Source of the DNA: Virgisporangium ochraceum
Lineage (GTDB): Bacteria > Actinomycetota > Actinomycetes > Mycobacteriales > Micromonosporaceae
Length of the DNA stretch: 64,000 nucleotides
Assembly: GCF_016863655.1 (NCBI RefSeq)
Contig: NZ_BOPH01000010.1
Span: 1-64,000 of the forward strand
Direction of reading: 5' to 3'
A program made the translations under genes and the position numbers. The notes below the pieces were generated by a model. That model was not told the DNA's origin and ran no database searches. It worked only from the letters and a program-made list of their open reading frames with translations. This document shows, one piece after another, positions 51,106-59,015 of the stretch. The stretch's first letter is position 1, and each line of letters opens with the position of its first letter.

Positions 51106-51855
51106 GACGTCGAGGGCGGCCGGGTCGGTTCCCGGGTCCGGTCGCCACCGCGGTGTCGACACCACGCCCGGCGGAAGCAGCTCGAGGCCCTCGAAGTAGC
51201 CCGCGATCTGCTCGGGCGAGCGCAGGTTGTACGTGTGGCCGCCTTCCTTGGCGACCCGCTCGCTCTCGATGCTGTGGGCGCTGGTGTCGGTGCCGTCGCT
51301 CACCACGAGGTAGCTGCCCGACGGCACCGCGGCGAGCAGCCGCTCGACGATCGACCGGGCCTCGGCATAGTCGGCGACGTTGCCCAGAATGCCGATCATG
51401 GTCAGGGCGACCGGTCTGGTGAGGTCGAGCGTCTGAGCGGCGTCAGCGAGAATCCGCTCCGGATCCTCGACGTTGGAGTCGATGTACGCCGTCTTCCCCT
51501 CGGACGAGCTCGTCAGCAACGCACGCGCGTGCGAGAGCACCAGCGGATCGTTGTCGACGTACACGATCCGTGAAGCGGGCGCCACCCGTTGTGCCACCTC
51601 GTGGGTATTGTTCGCGGTCGGCAGCCCGGTACCGATGTCGAGGAACTGGCGGACGCCGAGCTCGCCGGCGAGCAGCGTGACCGCGCGGATCAGGAACTTC
51701 CGCTGCGACTGCGCCACCGCCGCGATCTCCGGGTGGGCCACGCGGATCTGGTCACCCAGTTCCCGGTCGACGGCGAAGTTGTCCTTACCGCCCAGGAGGT
51801 AGTTCCACAACCGCGCACTGCTGGGTCGCGAGTCGTCGACTTTGGGATCGGTCAT
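51079..51855 (-). CDS. SAM-dependent methyltransferase, DUF574/SAV2177 type
   Basis: 258 residues: SARLWNYLLGGKDNFAVDRELG, FLDIGTGLPTANNTHEVAQ (SAM-binding motif I), RIVYVDNDPLVLSHARALL and the later PGVVSTPRWRPD segment are diagnostic of this actinobacterial family, present in many copies in Streptomyces; its substrate is unknown. ATG 51855 follows AAGGA. Convergent with the UDG-ART gene, separated by a tandem duplication of its own last codons. Confidence 0.9.
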   Translation of the reverse strand: MTDPKVDDSRPSSARLWNYLLGGKDNFAVDRELGDQIRVAHPEIAAVAQSQRKFLIRAVTLLAGELGVRQFLDIGTGLPTANNTHEVAQRVAPASRIVYVDNDPLVLSHARALLTSSSEGKTAYIDSNVEDPERILADAAQTLDLTRPVALTMIGILGNVADYAEARSIVERLLAAVPSGSYLVVSDGTDTSAHSIESERVAKEGGHTYNLRSPEQIAGYFEGLELLPPGVVSTPRWRPDPGTDPAALDVYCGVGRKP

Positions 51856-52014
51856 CAAGCATCCTTCGATGGAGCCGCCGTCAGGTTGACGATCCTAGGC
51901 AATGCCGCCCGGTACCGGTCAATCGACCTCGACGGGTCGGTAACCGGTCAACGTGGTGCGGCAGACGGCAATCCACCCCATGGGCGACCCCGCGCCGGGC
52001 CCGGCCGAGGACGG

Positions 52015-52584
52015 CTACGCCGGCGGACCGAGCTTCGCCTCGCGAAGCCCCTCGATCGTGCTGACCAGCTCCTCCATCCACGGCTCCGCCGGAGCCGCAC
52101 CCGGGCCGATCACCTGCAGCGCGTCGAGGACCGACAGCAGCATGCCCATCGCCAGGAACTCGCGGGCCTCGTCGACGGTGGCGCCGGTGAGCTCGCGGAC
52201 GGCCAGGTAGATCCGGCCGAAGCAGCGGCGGACCACCGGCCCGAGCGCCGGGTCGGAACCGGTGGTGAACCCGTGCAGCAGCACGGTGACCAGCTCGCGC
52301 TGGGCCAGGATCGCGTCGTAGGCCTCGCCGAGACTCTGCAGGTCGGGCCGCACGTCGGCAGCCTCGCGGAATTTCCGCTCGATCTGCGTGGCGGCGTGTT
52401 CCACGGTCGCGATGAACAGGGCCTGCTTGCTGCCGAAGAGCCGGATGACGTACGGCTGGGAGACCCCGGCCAGCCGGGCCACCTGGTCGGTGGTCGTCCC
52501 GCTGTAGCCGCCGTGGCTGAACGCCGTCACGGCGGCGGCGATCAGCTGCTCGGAGCGCTCTTCGGCGGTGAGACGGGTCCTCAT
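52015..52584 (-). CDS. TetR-family repressor of divergent exporter
   Basis: 189 residues with an N-terminal TetR helix-turn-helix (AEERSEQLIAAAVTAFSHGGYSGTTTDQVARLAGVSQPYVIRLFGSKQALF) and an all-helical ligand domain. ATG 52584 is seven bases after TAACCT, which overlaps the first of two operators, so it is probably leaderless and autorepressed. Its target is the divergent DHA2 exporter. Confidence 0.9.
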   Translation of the reverse strand: MRTRLTAEERSEQLIAAAVTAFSHGGYSGTTTDQVARLAGVSQPYVIRLFGSKQALFIATVEHAATQIERKFREAADVRPDLQSLGEAYDAILAQRELVTVLLHGFTTGSDPALGPVVRRCFGRIYLAVRELTGATVDEAREFLAMGMLLSVLDALQVIGPGAAPAEPWMEELVSTIEGLREAKLGPPA

Positions 52585-52593
52585 GGTTGACAG

Positions 52594-52646
52594 GTTATCA
52601 GTCGATAACTACATTGGCCGACAGAGACTAGTTATCAGTGAATAAC
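52594..52646. promoter_or_regulatory. two TetR operators
   Basis: GTTATC-AGTC-GATAAC (52594-52609, perfect) and GTTATC-AGTG-AATAAC (52631-52646, one mismatch), 37 bp apart, in the 79-bp space between the divergent starts. The symmetry matches a TetR dimer at each site. Confidence 0.8.
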
Positions 52647-52663
52647 CACAAGGGGATCCGATC

Positions 52664-54076
52664 ATGTCAACGACCACCATCGAGAGGCCCGCGGCGAACC
52701 GCCGTCCGCGGACCCCCGGAAAGCTCGGCTGGATCCTGGCGGCGGTCGGGATCCCGGTCTTCATGGTCACGCTCGACAACCTGGTCGTGACCACGGCGCT
52801 GCCGGTCATCCGCACGTCGCTGGGCGCGTCGATCACCGACCTGCAGTGGTTCGTCAACGCCTACACGCTGCCGTTCGCCGCGTTCCTCCTCACCGCGGCG
52901 GCACTCGGCGACCGGATCGGCCGGCGGCGCATGTTCATCGCCGGCATCGCGGTGTTCACGCTGGCCTCGGCAGCGGCGGCGATCGCCGCGGCGCCGTGGC
53001 AGCTGATCGCGGCCCGCGCCGTACAGGGCCTCGCCGGGGCGGCGGTCGCGCCGCTGTCGCTCACGCTGCTCGCGCAGGCGGTGCCCGACCGGATGCGCAG
53101 CGCCGCCGTCGGCATCTGGGGCGGCATCAGCGGACTCGGCGTCGCGGTCGGACCGGTGGTCGGTGGCGCGGTCGTCGAGGGGCTCGACTGGTCCTGGATC
53201 TTCTGGCTGAACGTGCCCGTCGGCGTGGTCGCGGTGGTGCTCGCCGCCACCGTGCTGCCCGAGTCGCGCGGCGGCGCCGTCCGCCTCGACCCGCTCGGCC
53301 TGGTGCTGTCGGCCGCCGGCATGCTGCTGCTGGTCTGGGGGATCGTCGACGGTCCCGACCACGGCTGGACCTCGACCCGCGTGCTCAGCATGCTGATCTC
53401 CGGCGCGGTGCTGGTCGCCGCGTTCGTCGTCTGGCAGTTGCGGGCCCGGGCGCCGATGCTTCCGATGCACCTGTTCCGGTCGCGCGGCTTCAGCCTGGTC
53501 AACGTGGTGGCGCTGACGTTCTCGGCCGGCGCATTCGGTTCGGTGTTCCTGCTGGCCCAGTTCTTTCAGGTGGTCCAGGGCCTCAGCCCGCTGGAGGCCG
53601 GCGTGCGGACACTCCCCTGGACGATGGCGCCGATGGTGGTCGCCCCGGTGGCCGGCATCTTCGCCGACCGGCTCGGGCTGCGGAACCTGATCGTCGCCGG
53701 CCAGGTGTCGCTCGCCGCCGGCGTGTTCTGGATCGCGGCCGCCACGACCACGACGGTCGACTACTCCGACCTGGTGATCGCGTTCATCCTCGCCGGCATC
53801 GGCATGGGCCTGACGTTCGCCCCGATCAGCACGTTGGCCCTGGCCAGCGCCGAGGAGAACCTCCGCGGGGTGGCGTCGGGCGCGACGAACACCATCCGGG
53901 AACTCGGCGTGGCGGTCGGCGTCGCGGTGCTGGCCTCGGTGTTCAGCTCACACGGCGACTACTCCAGCCGCGAGTCGTTCGTCGAGGGCATCGTCCCTGC
54001 CGTGATGGTCGGCGCCGCCATCATCGCGGTCGGCGCCGTGGTGGCGGCCTTCCTCCCCGGCCGCAATCGGAACTGA
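52664..54076 (+). CDS. DHA2-type MFS drug transporter (EmrB/QacA-like)
   Basis: 470 residues with about 14 membrane helices, motif MVTLDNLVVTTALPVI in helix 1, LGDRIGRRRMF (motif A) and GPVVGGAVVE (motif C), typical of proton-driven multidrug antiporters. ATG 52664 has an AAGGGGA ribosome-binding site. Expression is predicted to be induced when the divergent TetR repressor releases its two operators. Ends before a strong terminator hairpin. Confidence 0.92.
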   Translation: MSTTTIERPAANRRPRTPGKLGWILAAVGIPVFMVTLDNLVVTTALPVIRTSLGASITDLQWFVNAYTLPFAAFLLTAAALGDRIGRRRMFIAGIAVFTLASAAAAIAAAPWQLIAARAVQGLAGAAVAPLSLTLLAQAVPDRMRSAAVGIWGGISGLGVAVGPVVGGAVVEGLDWSWIFWLNVPVGVVAVVLAATVLPESRGGAVRLDPLGLVLSAAGMLLLVWGIVDGPDHGWTSTRVLSMLISGAVLVAAFVVWQLRARAPMLPMHLFRSRGFSLVNVVALTFSAGAFGSVFLLAQFFQVVQGLSPLEAGVRTLPWTMAPMVVAPVAGIFADRLGLRNLIVAGQVSLAAGVFWIAAATTTTVDYSDLVIAFILAGIGMGLTFAPISTLALASAEENLRGVASGATNTIRELGVAVGVAVLASVFSSHGDYSSRESFVEGIVPAVMVGAAIIAVGAVVAAFLPGRNRN

Positions 54077-54089
54077 CCACCGCTCCACA

Positions 54090-54144
54090 GACCGGGCACG
54101 CACGAACATCATTCCGCGCTGATGATGTTCGTACGTGCCCGGTC
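54090..54144. terminator. long bidirectional hairpin terminator
   Basis: 23-bp arms (54090-54112 and 54122-54144; GACCGGGCACG outer part) with one mismatch and a 9-nt loop, between the stops of the exporter (54076) and the converging TetR gene (54147). Confidence 0.85.
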
Positions 54145-54146
54145 GT

Positions 54147-54752
54147 TCATGCGGTGAAAGCTCCGGCCCGCGCGGCGGCAGCGGCAGCGGCGGCCGCCCG
54201 GTCGGCGGCGGCCTCGTCCAGGGGATCGCCGGAGGCCAGGGCGCGGTAGTACAGCGGGGCCGACACCGCGCGGACGACCTCGTGCGGGTCGGTGCCCGCC
54301 GGAAGGTCGCCCCGCTCGACGGCACGCTCCACACACGGCGCCCACTCCTCGATCCGCACGCGGTAGAACCGGTGCAGCGCCTCGGCCGTGTGGGCATCGC
54401 AGGTCGCGGCCGCGATCACCGCCCGGAACAGCGGGCCCTGCCGGGGGTCGGTGAGCGTGCGCTGGACGAGGCGGGCGTTGGCGCGCAGGTCGCCGTCGAG
54501 CGAGCCGGTGTCGGTGCGGGGCAGCGACTGCTCGGCCATGTCGACCAGCAGGTCGGCGACCAGGGCGGCCACGGTCCCCCAGCGCCGGTACACGGTGGTC
54601 TTGCCGACCCCGGCGCGGCGGGCCACGTCGGCCAGGTCGAGGTGGTCGAAGCCCTCGCTGGCCAGCACGTCGCCGGCGGCGCGCAGGACATCGGCCCGCA
54701 CGCGCGCGGTGCGCCCACCGGGCCGCGCCAGAGCGGGCGTGGCCTCCGCCAT
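54147..54752 (-). CDS. TetR-family regulator
   Basis: 201 residues: RADVLRAAGDVLASEGFDHLDLADVARRAGVGKTTVYRRWGTVAALVADLL is the helix-turn-helix; the C-terminal domain ends in an alanine-rich helix. ATG 54752 has GGAG seven bases upstream. It presumably regulates itself and the divergent aldo/keto reductase through the dyad in the 66-bp gap. Confidence 0.9.
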   Translation of the reverse strand: MAEATPALARPGGRTARVRADVLRAAGDVLASEGFDHLDLADVARRAGVGKTTVYRRWGTVAALVADLLVDMAEQSLPRTDTGSLDGDLRANARLVQRTLTDPRQGPLFRAVIAAATCDAHTAEALHRFYRVRIEEWAPCVERAVERGDLPAGTDPHEVVRAVSAPLYYRALASGDPLDEAAADRAAAAAAAAARAGAFTA

Positions 54753-54764
54753 ATCGGGACTCCA

Positions 54765-54794
54765 GTTCCGTTAACGGTGCTACATTAATGGAAC
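54765..54794. promoter_or_regulatory. TetR operator region
   Basis: GTTCCGTTAACGG and CATTAATGGAAC form an imperfect inverted repeat (outer GTTCC/GGAAC, inner GTTAA/TTAAT), with a perfect 10-bp CCGTTAACGG inside. It overlaps the likely promoters of both divergent genes. Confidence 0.6.
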
Positions 54795-54818
54795 CAGAGT
54801 ACCTTTAGGAGGCACGGC

Positions 54819-55880
54819 ATGGAGGACAGCATGGAGTACAGGCGACTGGGCGCGTCCGGGTTGACCGTCCCGGCGCTGAGCTTCGGAGCCGGCACCTTCG
54901 GCGGCAGCGGCCCACTCTTCGGCGCATGGGGGAGCACCGACGTCACCGAGGCGCGAAGAATGGTCGACATCTGCCTCGACGCGGGCATCACGCTGTTCGA
55001 CACCGCCGACGTCTACTCCGACGGCGCGTCGGAGGAGGTGCTCGGTGCGGCGGTCAAGGGCCGGCGAGACCGCGTGCTGCTGTCGACCAAGGCCGGCCTG
55101 CCGACCGGCGACGGCCCGAACGAGGCCGGCACCTCCCGGGCACGGCTGATCCGGGCGGTCGACAGCGCGCTCACAAGACTGGGCACCGACCACCTCGACC
55201 TCTTCCAGCTGCACGCGTTCGACGCCGGCACCCCGGTCGAGGAGACGTTGCAGGCGCTCGACCGGCTGACGAGCGCCGGCAAGCTCCGCTACGTCGGCGT
55301 CTCGAACTTCGCCGGCTGGCAGCTGATGAAGTCGCTCGCCGTGGCCGACCGGTACGGCTACCCGCGGTACGTCGCGCACCAGGTCTACTACTCGCTCGTC
55401 GGGCGCGACTACGAGTGGGACCTGATGCCCCTCGCCAAGGACCAGGGCGTCGGCGCGCTGGTGTGGAGCCCGCTCGGCTGGGGTCGCCTCACCGGCCGCG
55501 TCCGCCGCGGCCAGCCCTTGCCGGAAGGCAGCCGGCTGCACGACACGGCGAGCTTCGGCCCACCCGTCGACGACGAGCACCTCTACGACATCGTCGACGT
55601 CCTCGACGACCTCGCCCTGGAAACCGGAAAGACCGTCCCGCAGATCGCGCTCAACTGGTTGCTGCACCGGCCGACCGTCGCATCGGTCATCGTCGGCGCC
55701 CGCGATGAGCGCCAGCTCCGCGAGAACCTCGGCGCCGTCGGGTGGCGGCTTTCGGAAGAGCAGGAAAAGCGACTGGACGCGGTGAGCACGCGAACCGCGC
55801 CGTACCCGCACTTCCCGTACCACCGCCAGGCGGCCTTCGCCCGCGTCAACCCGCCGCTAGCGTCTGTTTCGGAGGGCTGA
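54819..55880 (+). CDS. aldo/keto reductase
   Basis: 353 residues of the AKR (beta/alpha)8 barrel, Kv-beta/YajO-like: GASGLTVPALSFGAGTFGG, catalytic Asp and Tyr in FDTADVYSDG, Lys in LLSTKAG, His in LFQLHAFD, and VSNFAGW, SVIVGAR for NADPH binding. It reduces aldehydes or ketones. ATG 54819 has TAGGAGG upstream. Under control of the divergent TetR regulator. Its 3' end forms part of a terminator hairpin. Confidence 0.92.
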   Translation: MEDSMEYRRLGASGLTVPALSFGAGTFGGSGPLFGAWGSTDVTEARRMVDICLDAGITLFDTADVYSDGASEEVLGAAVKGRRDRVLLSTKAGLPTGDGPNEAGTSRARLIRAVDSALTRLGTDHLDLFQLHAFDAGTPVEETLQALDRLTSAGKLRYVGVSNFAGWQLMKSLAVADRYGYPRYVAHQVYYSLVGRDYEWDLMPLAKDQGVGALVWSPLGWGRLTGRVRRGQPLPEGSRLHDTASFGPPVDDEHLYDIVDVLDDLALETGKTVPQIALNWLLHRPTVASVIVGARDERQLRENLGAVGWRLSEEQEKRLDAVSTRTAPYPHFPYHRQAAFARVNPPLASVSEG

Positions 55881-55931
55881 CCGGCCCTGCGGCGGGCCTC
55901 GGCTCGGCCCCCCTTCCGAGACAGGCGCTAG
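55857..55931. terminator. bidirectional terminator overlapping coding ends
   Basis: CTAGCGTCTGTTTCGGAGGG at 55857-55876 pairs with 55909-55931 (three mismatches), with a 32-nt GC-rich loop. The stem contains the last codons of the aldo/keto reductase and the stop codon of the converging DapB-like gene. Confidence 0.7.
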
Positions 55932-56704
55932 TCGAACAGCAGTGAGTCGATGCCCCGGCGCACCCCGACGTGGTCGGCGACCCGGCGGATCGCGAGCAGG
56001 GCGCCGGCCACGTACGGCTCGGCCGACGGGCCGGGGTCGTGACGCATGACCAGCCGCTCGCCGGTCCCGCCGAAAACGACCTCCGTGGAGACGACGAAGC
56101 TGGGCAGCCGCACCGAGTGGACCCGCGACCCGGCGATGTCGGCGCCCCGGGCCTCGACCGGACCGTGCAACGCGTCCAGGGGCACCGCGCCGCCCGGTTG
56201 CCTGACCTGGCCCAGGGTCTCGGCCAGCTCGCGCGCGGTGCCGCTGGGCACGTCGCCCTTGGTGGCGCTGGCGTAGTCGATGATCTCCCAGTGCCCGAGG
56301 TGCCGGGCGGCGGTCGCCGCGGCGCGTCGCAGGACCGCCGCCATCACCGAGAAGTTGCCGGCGGCGAGCACCCCGACGCCCTGCGCGCGGGCGTGCGCGT
56401 CGATCTCGGCGTAGTCGTCGGCGGTGAGGCCGCTGGTGCCGATCACCACGTGCTTCCCGGCCTCGATCGCGGCCGACACGTTGCCCCGCACGGCGCCGGC
56501 CTTCGTAAAGTCGACGACGACGTCGACCGGCGCCGCCGCCACCGCTTCCTTCACCGTCGCGACGACGGGCGCCCCGAACAGGGTCCGCCCGGCGGACGAG
56601 CGGGCCACGCCCACGGTGAGCGCGAGGTCGGACGAGGCGTCGATGGCCGGGACGATCGCCGCGGCGGTCCAGCCGGTGACGCCGGCGAAGCACACGTTCA
56701 GCAC
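55928..56704 (-). CDS. DapB-like dihydrodipicolinate reductase homologue
   Basis: 258 residues: N-terminal NADPH-binding VCFAGVTGWTAAAI, VVVDFTKAGA, GTSGLT and ATKGDVPSGTARELAE resemble 4-hydroxy-tetrahydrodipicolinate reductase. The lysine of the family motif is present, but the catalytic His-His pair is replaced (DYASATKGD for EAHHRHKVD), so a true DapB role is doubtful; it may be a related reductase. GTG 56704 is the start. The DHFR-family gene upstream ends 10 bp away in the same direction. Confidence 0.75.
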   Translation of the reverse strand: MLNVCFAGVTGWTAAAIVPAIDASSDLALTVGVARSSAGRTLFGAPVVATVKEAVAAAPVDVVVDFTKAGAVRGNVSAAIEAGKHVVIGTSGLTADDYAEIDAHARAQGVGVLAAGNFSVMAAVLRRAAATAARHLGHWEIIDYASATKGDVPSGTARELAETLGQVRQPGGAVPLDALHGPVEARGADIAGSRVHSVRLPSFVVSTEVVFGGTGERLVMRHDPGPSAEPYVAGALLAIRRVADHVGVRRGIDSLLFD

Positions 56705-56713
56705 GCACGGACC

Positions 56714-57259
56714 CTACGGCAGCCTGCCGACCACGTCATAGACAGCCGTCACAAACGCGCGGTTCCGCCCGGTCTCGCGCAGCCGCAGGTCGAGCCGCCG
56801 CGGCAGGAGCGGGAAGCCGGCGCCGACGGTCACCGGCGCGTAGCTGACCATCACCTCGTCGAGCAGGCCCGCGTCGGCGAACTGGCCGGCCAGGTCGCCG
56901 CCGCCGACCAGCCAGATGTCCTTACCCCGCGCGGCTTCGACGGCTTCGGCGTGCACGGACTCGACGTCGGCCTGGGTGAACCGGATGTCGGCCCCGTCGA
57001 TGCCCTTCAGGTCGCGGTGGGTGAACACCCACGACGGCTGGCTGTAGAACCACGCCTCGCCCTTGTCGACGTGGTGCCTGACGATCCACTCGTACGTCGA
57101 GGCGCCCATGACGATCGCACCGACATTGGCGATGAACGCGTCGTAGTTCATCGCGCCGTCCTTGTCGATGTCCTGCTTCAGGAGCCAGTCGAGGGAGTGG
57201 TGCTCGTCGGCGATGAACCCGTCGAGGGTGCTGGCGGTGTAGTAGGTCGTCTTCGTCAT
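56714..57259 (-). CDS. dihydrofolate reductase/RibD-C family protein
   Basis: 181 residues: YYTASTLDGFIADEHHSLDWLL, GAIVMGASTYEWI, IWLVGGGDLAGQFADAGLLDEVMVSYAPVTVGAGFPLL are the family pattern. Usually NADPH-dependent; function not assigned. ATG 57259 overlaps the upstream stop (ATGA), so it is translated in an operon with the AraC-type gene. Confidence 0.9.
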   Translation of the reverse strand: MTKTTYYTASTLDGFIADEHHSLDWLLKQDIDKDGAMNYDAFIANVGAIVMGASTYEWIVRHHVDKGEAWFYSQPSWVFTHRDLKGIDGADIRFTQADVESVHAEAVEAARGKDIWLVGGGDLAGQFADAGLLDEVMVSYAPVTVGAGFPLLPRRLDLRLRETGRNRAFVTAVYDVVGRLP

Positions 57260-58176
57260 GCGAGGTCGTCTCCTGTCGTGTCTTCGTTGCGGTGACGGCG
57301 CAGCCACGTGATCGGGTCACCCGGACCGACCTTGTGACCGGCGAGCCGCAGCATGTGCCGGGCGAGTTGACGGCGGTGGGCGGAGAACGTCAGCACGTGC
57401 GCGATGACGCTGCTCATCACGAAGCTCTCCGGTGGTTCGCAGAGCGCGTCGATGAGCCGGTCGTTCCAGCCGCCGCGCGCGTCGAGGTCCCGCACCATCG
57501 CCAGCCAGTCGGCGGCGACGGCGTCGTGCCGGCCGAGCAGGTCGTCGCCGGACCGCTGTGGCGTGTCGCGTCCCTCGATCGACGCGAGCCAGATCTCCTT
57601 CGTGTACACGAGGTTCGCGAGGACGCCGCCGATCGACTCCTCCGCGCGGTCCCATTCGAGAACCACCGTGCCGGGCAGCCTCACCTCGTGCAGTTCGGCG
57701 TCGGACAGCCGCGCGGCGTACGCGAGCAGCGCGCGGGTGTCGTCGAGGTCGTGGCGCACGAGCTGTTCGGCGAGCGGGTTGCCGACGCGCTCGGTCGAGT
57801 CGACCCACAGCGAGATCGGCGGATGGAAATGGATGCCGTTCGGTGCCGGCAGCCAGTGCCGCGCGGTGGGCCGGCTCGGCGGGTGGCCGAAGGCCCGCGA
57901 GTACGCCCGCGAGAACCCCTCGACCGAGTCGTAACCGGCCGCCCACGCGGCATCGGCGACCGACGACCCGCGCCGCAGCTGCCAGGCGGCCCGCTCCAGC
58001 AACACCCGGCGACGCATCGCGACGGGCGGTTCTTTCGTCTCGCGCGACAGCATCCGGCTGAAATGGAACGGAGACGTGAACGCGTCACCCGCCATGTCGT
58101 TCAGCGTTCGCGCCCCACCGTCCGCGTCGTCGGCGAGCACCGCGTCGAGCAGTTCCCGAAGGCGATCCCGTTCCAC
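57256..58176 (-). CDS. AraC-type regulator with C-terminal DinB-like domain
   Basis: 306 residues. Residues about 1-100 form an AraC double helix-turn-helix placed at the N-terminus (DMAGDAFTSPFHFSRMLSRETKEPP, SVADAAWAAGYDSVEGFSRAYSRAFGHPP). The rest, with VVLEWDRAEESIGGVLANLVYTKEIWL and SSVIAHVLTFSAHRRQLARHML (histidines), resembles a DinB-like metal-binding bundle. GTG 58176 is six bases after GATACT, so the transcript is probably leaderless. Operon with the DHFR-family gene. Confidence 0.8.
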   Translation of the reverse strand: MERDRLRELLDAVLADDADGGARTLNDMAGDAFTSPFHFSRMLSRETKEPPVAMRRRVLLERAAWQLRRGSSVADAAWAAGYDSVEGFSRAYSRAFGHPPSRPTARHWLPAPNGIHFHPPISLWVDSTERVGNPLAEQLVRHDLDDTRALLAYAARLSDAELHEVRLPGTVVLEWDRAEESIGGVLANLVYTKEIWLASIEGRDTPQRSGDDLLGRHDAVAADWLAMVRDLDARGGWNDRLIDALCEPPESFVMSSVIAHVLTFSAHRRQLARHMLRLAGHKVGPGDPITWLRRHRNEDTTGDDLA

Positions 58177-58182
58177 ACGTCG

Positions 58183-58188
58183 AGTATC
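58183..58188 (-). promoter_or_regulatory. -10 element of a likely leaderless gene
   Basis: GATACT on the minus strand, ending six bases before GTG 58176. Confidence 0.45.
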
Positions 58189-58288
58189 GCGAGCGGTACG
58201 CGTCCGGACCCGACCGTTCTTGCTCGGGTAACCGGCGCCGGAGGCGGCCCGTTAGTTCCTGAGTGACCACTTTGAGGGCTTTCCGGAG

Positions 58289-58304
58289 AGTGACGGCCGT
58301 CACA
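58289..58304. promoter_or_regulatory. Crp/GlxR-like binding site
   Basis: AGTGACGGCCGTCACA matches the Crp consensus TGTGA-N6-TCACA at 9 of 10 specified bases. Its centre lies about 60 bp upstream of GTG 58356, the class I activator position. Crp control of cell-wall-cleaving (Rpf-type) genes is known in mycobacteria and streptomycetes. Confidence 0.55.
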
Positions 58305-58355
58305 GAGCATCCGGTCGGCTCGCGAGCGGTCACCGCGAGCCGTTTTCATCATCTG

Positions 58356-59015
58356 GTGATCCGGTTCTGGCACAGGGTCGGTCTGTCCCGCTCCCTCGCC
58401 GTGCTCCTGCTCGTGGGAGCGGTGGCGGGCGGGGTGGCGGTCGCCGCCGACGGTCCCACCGAGCCGGCCGCCGCAACCGACGCCGCTGACCCCGGTCCCC
58501 TCGACACCGCCGCGGCCGACAGCGCCGATCAAAAGCGGACCGACGCGGAGCGGGCGGAGGCGGAACGCGCCGCCCGCGACACCGCGCAGCGCAAGGCCGA
58601 CGAGGCCGCGACCGCCGCGGCCGAGCAGGCGAAGAAGGTGGCGAGCGCGACCCCGTCGAAGACCGGCAAGCCCGGTGTGGTGCCGCCGGCCGCACCCGCG
58701 TCGTGCAACATCTACAGCGGCAACCGGAAGGTCGGTTGCGCGATGGTGCTGGCCCACGGTTGGGACCTGCAGCAGATGGCCTGCCTCGACAAGCTGTGGA
58801 CCAAGGAGAGCAGCTGGAACGAGAAGGCCCGCAACAAGAGCTCGGGCGCGTACGGCATCCCGCAGGCGTACCCGGCCAGCAAGCTCGCGAGCGCCGGTAG
58901 CGACTGGCAGACCAACCCCGCCACGCAGATCAAGTGGGGCATCGGATACATCGACCAGCGGTACGACACGCCGTGCAAGGCGTGGTCGACCTCGCAGTCG
59001 ACCGGCTCCTACTGA
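58356..59015 (+). CDS. secreted lytic-transglycosylase-fold protein
   Basis: About 219 residues: signal sequence or anchor (SRSLAVLLLVGAVAGGVAVAADG), an Ala/Glu/Lys-rich coiled linker (about 45-105), then a lysozyme-like domain from CNIYSGNRKVGCAMVLAHGW with the putative catalytic Glu in WTKESSWNEKA and SSGAYGIPQAYP. It would cleave peptidoglycan glycan strands outside the cell, as in Rpf-like enzymes. I chose GTG 58356 because TTTCAT lies six bases before it and the Crp-like site is at -60; GTG 58263 and GTG 58290 are in frame and would place that site inside the gene. Confidence 0.75.
   Translation: MIRFWHRVGLSRSLAVLLLVGAVAGGVAVAADGPTEPAAATDAADPGPLDTAAADSADQKRTDAERAEAERAARDTAQRKADEAATAAAEQAKKVASATPSKTGKPGVVPPAAPASCNIYSGNRKVGCAMVLAHGWDLQQMACLDKLWTKESSWNEKARNKSSGAYGIPQAYPASKLASAGSDWQTNPATQIKWGIGYIDQRYDTPCKAWSTSQSTGSY

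Noticed and set aside
58200..58355. c-di-AMP (ydaO/yuaA) riboswitch before the cell-wall hydrolase gene
   Set aside because: Such riboswitches often precede these genes in actinomycetes, but I could not find the conserved core sequences here.
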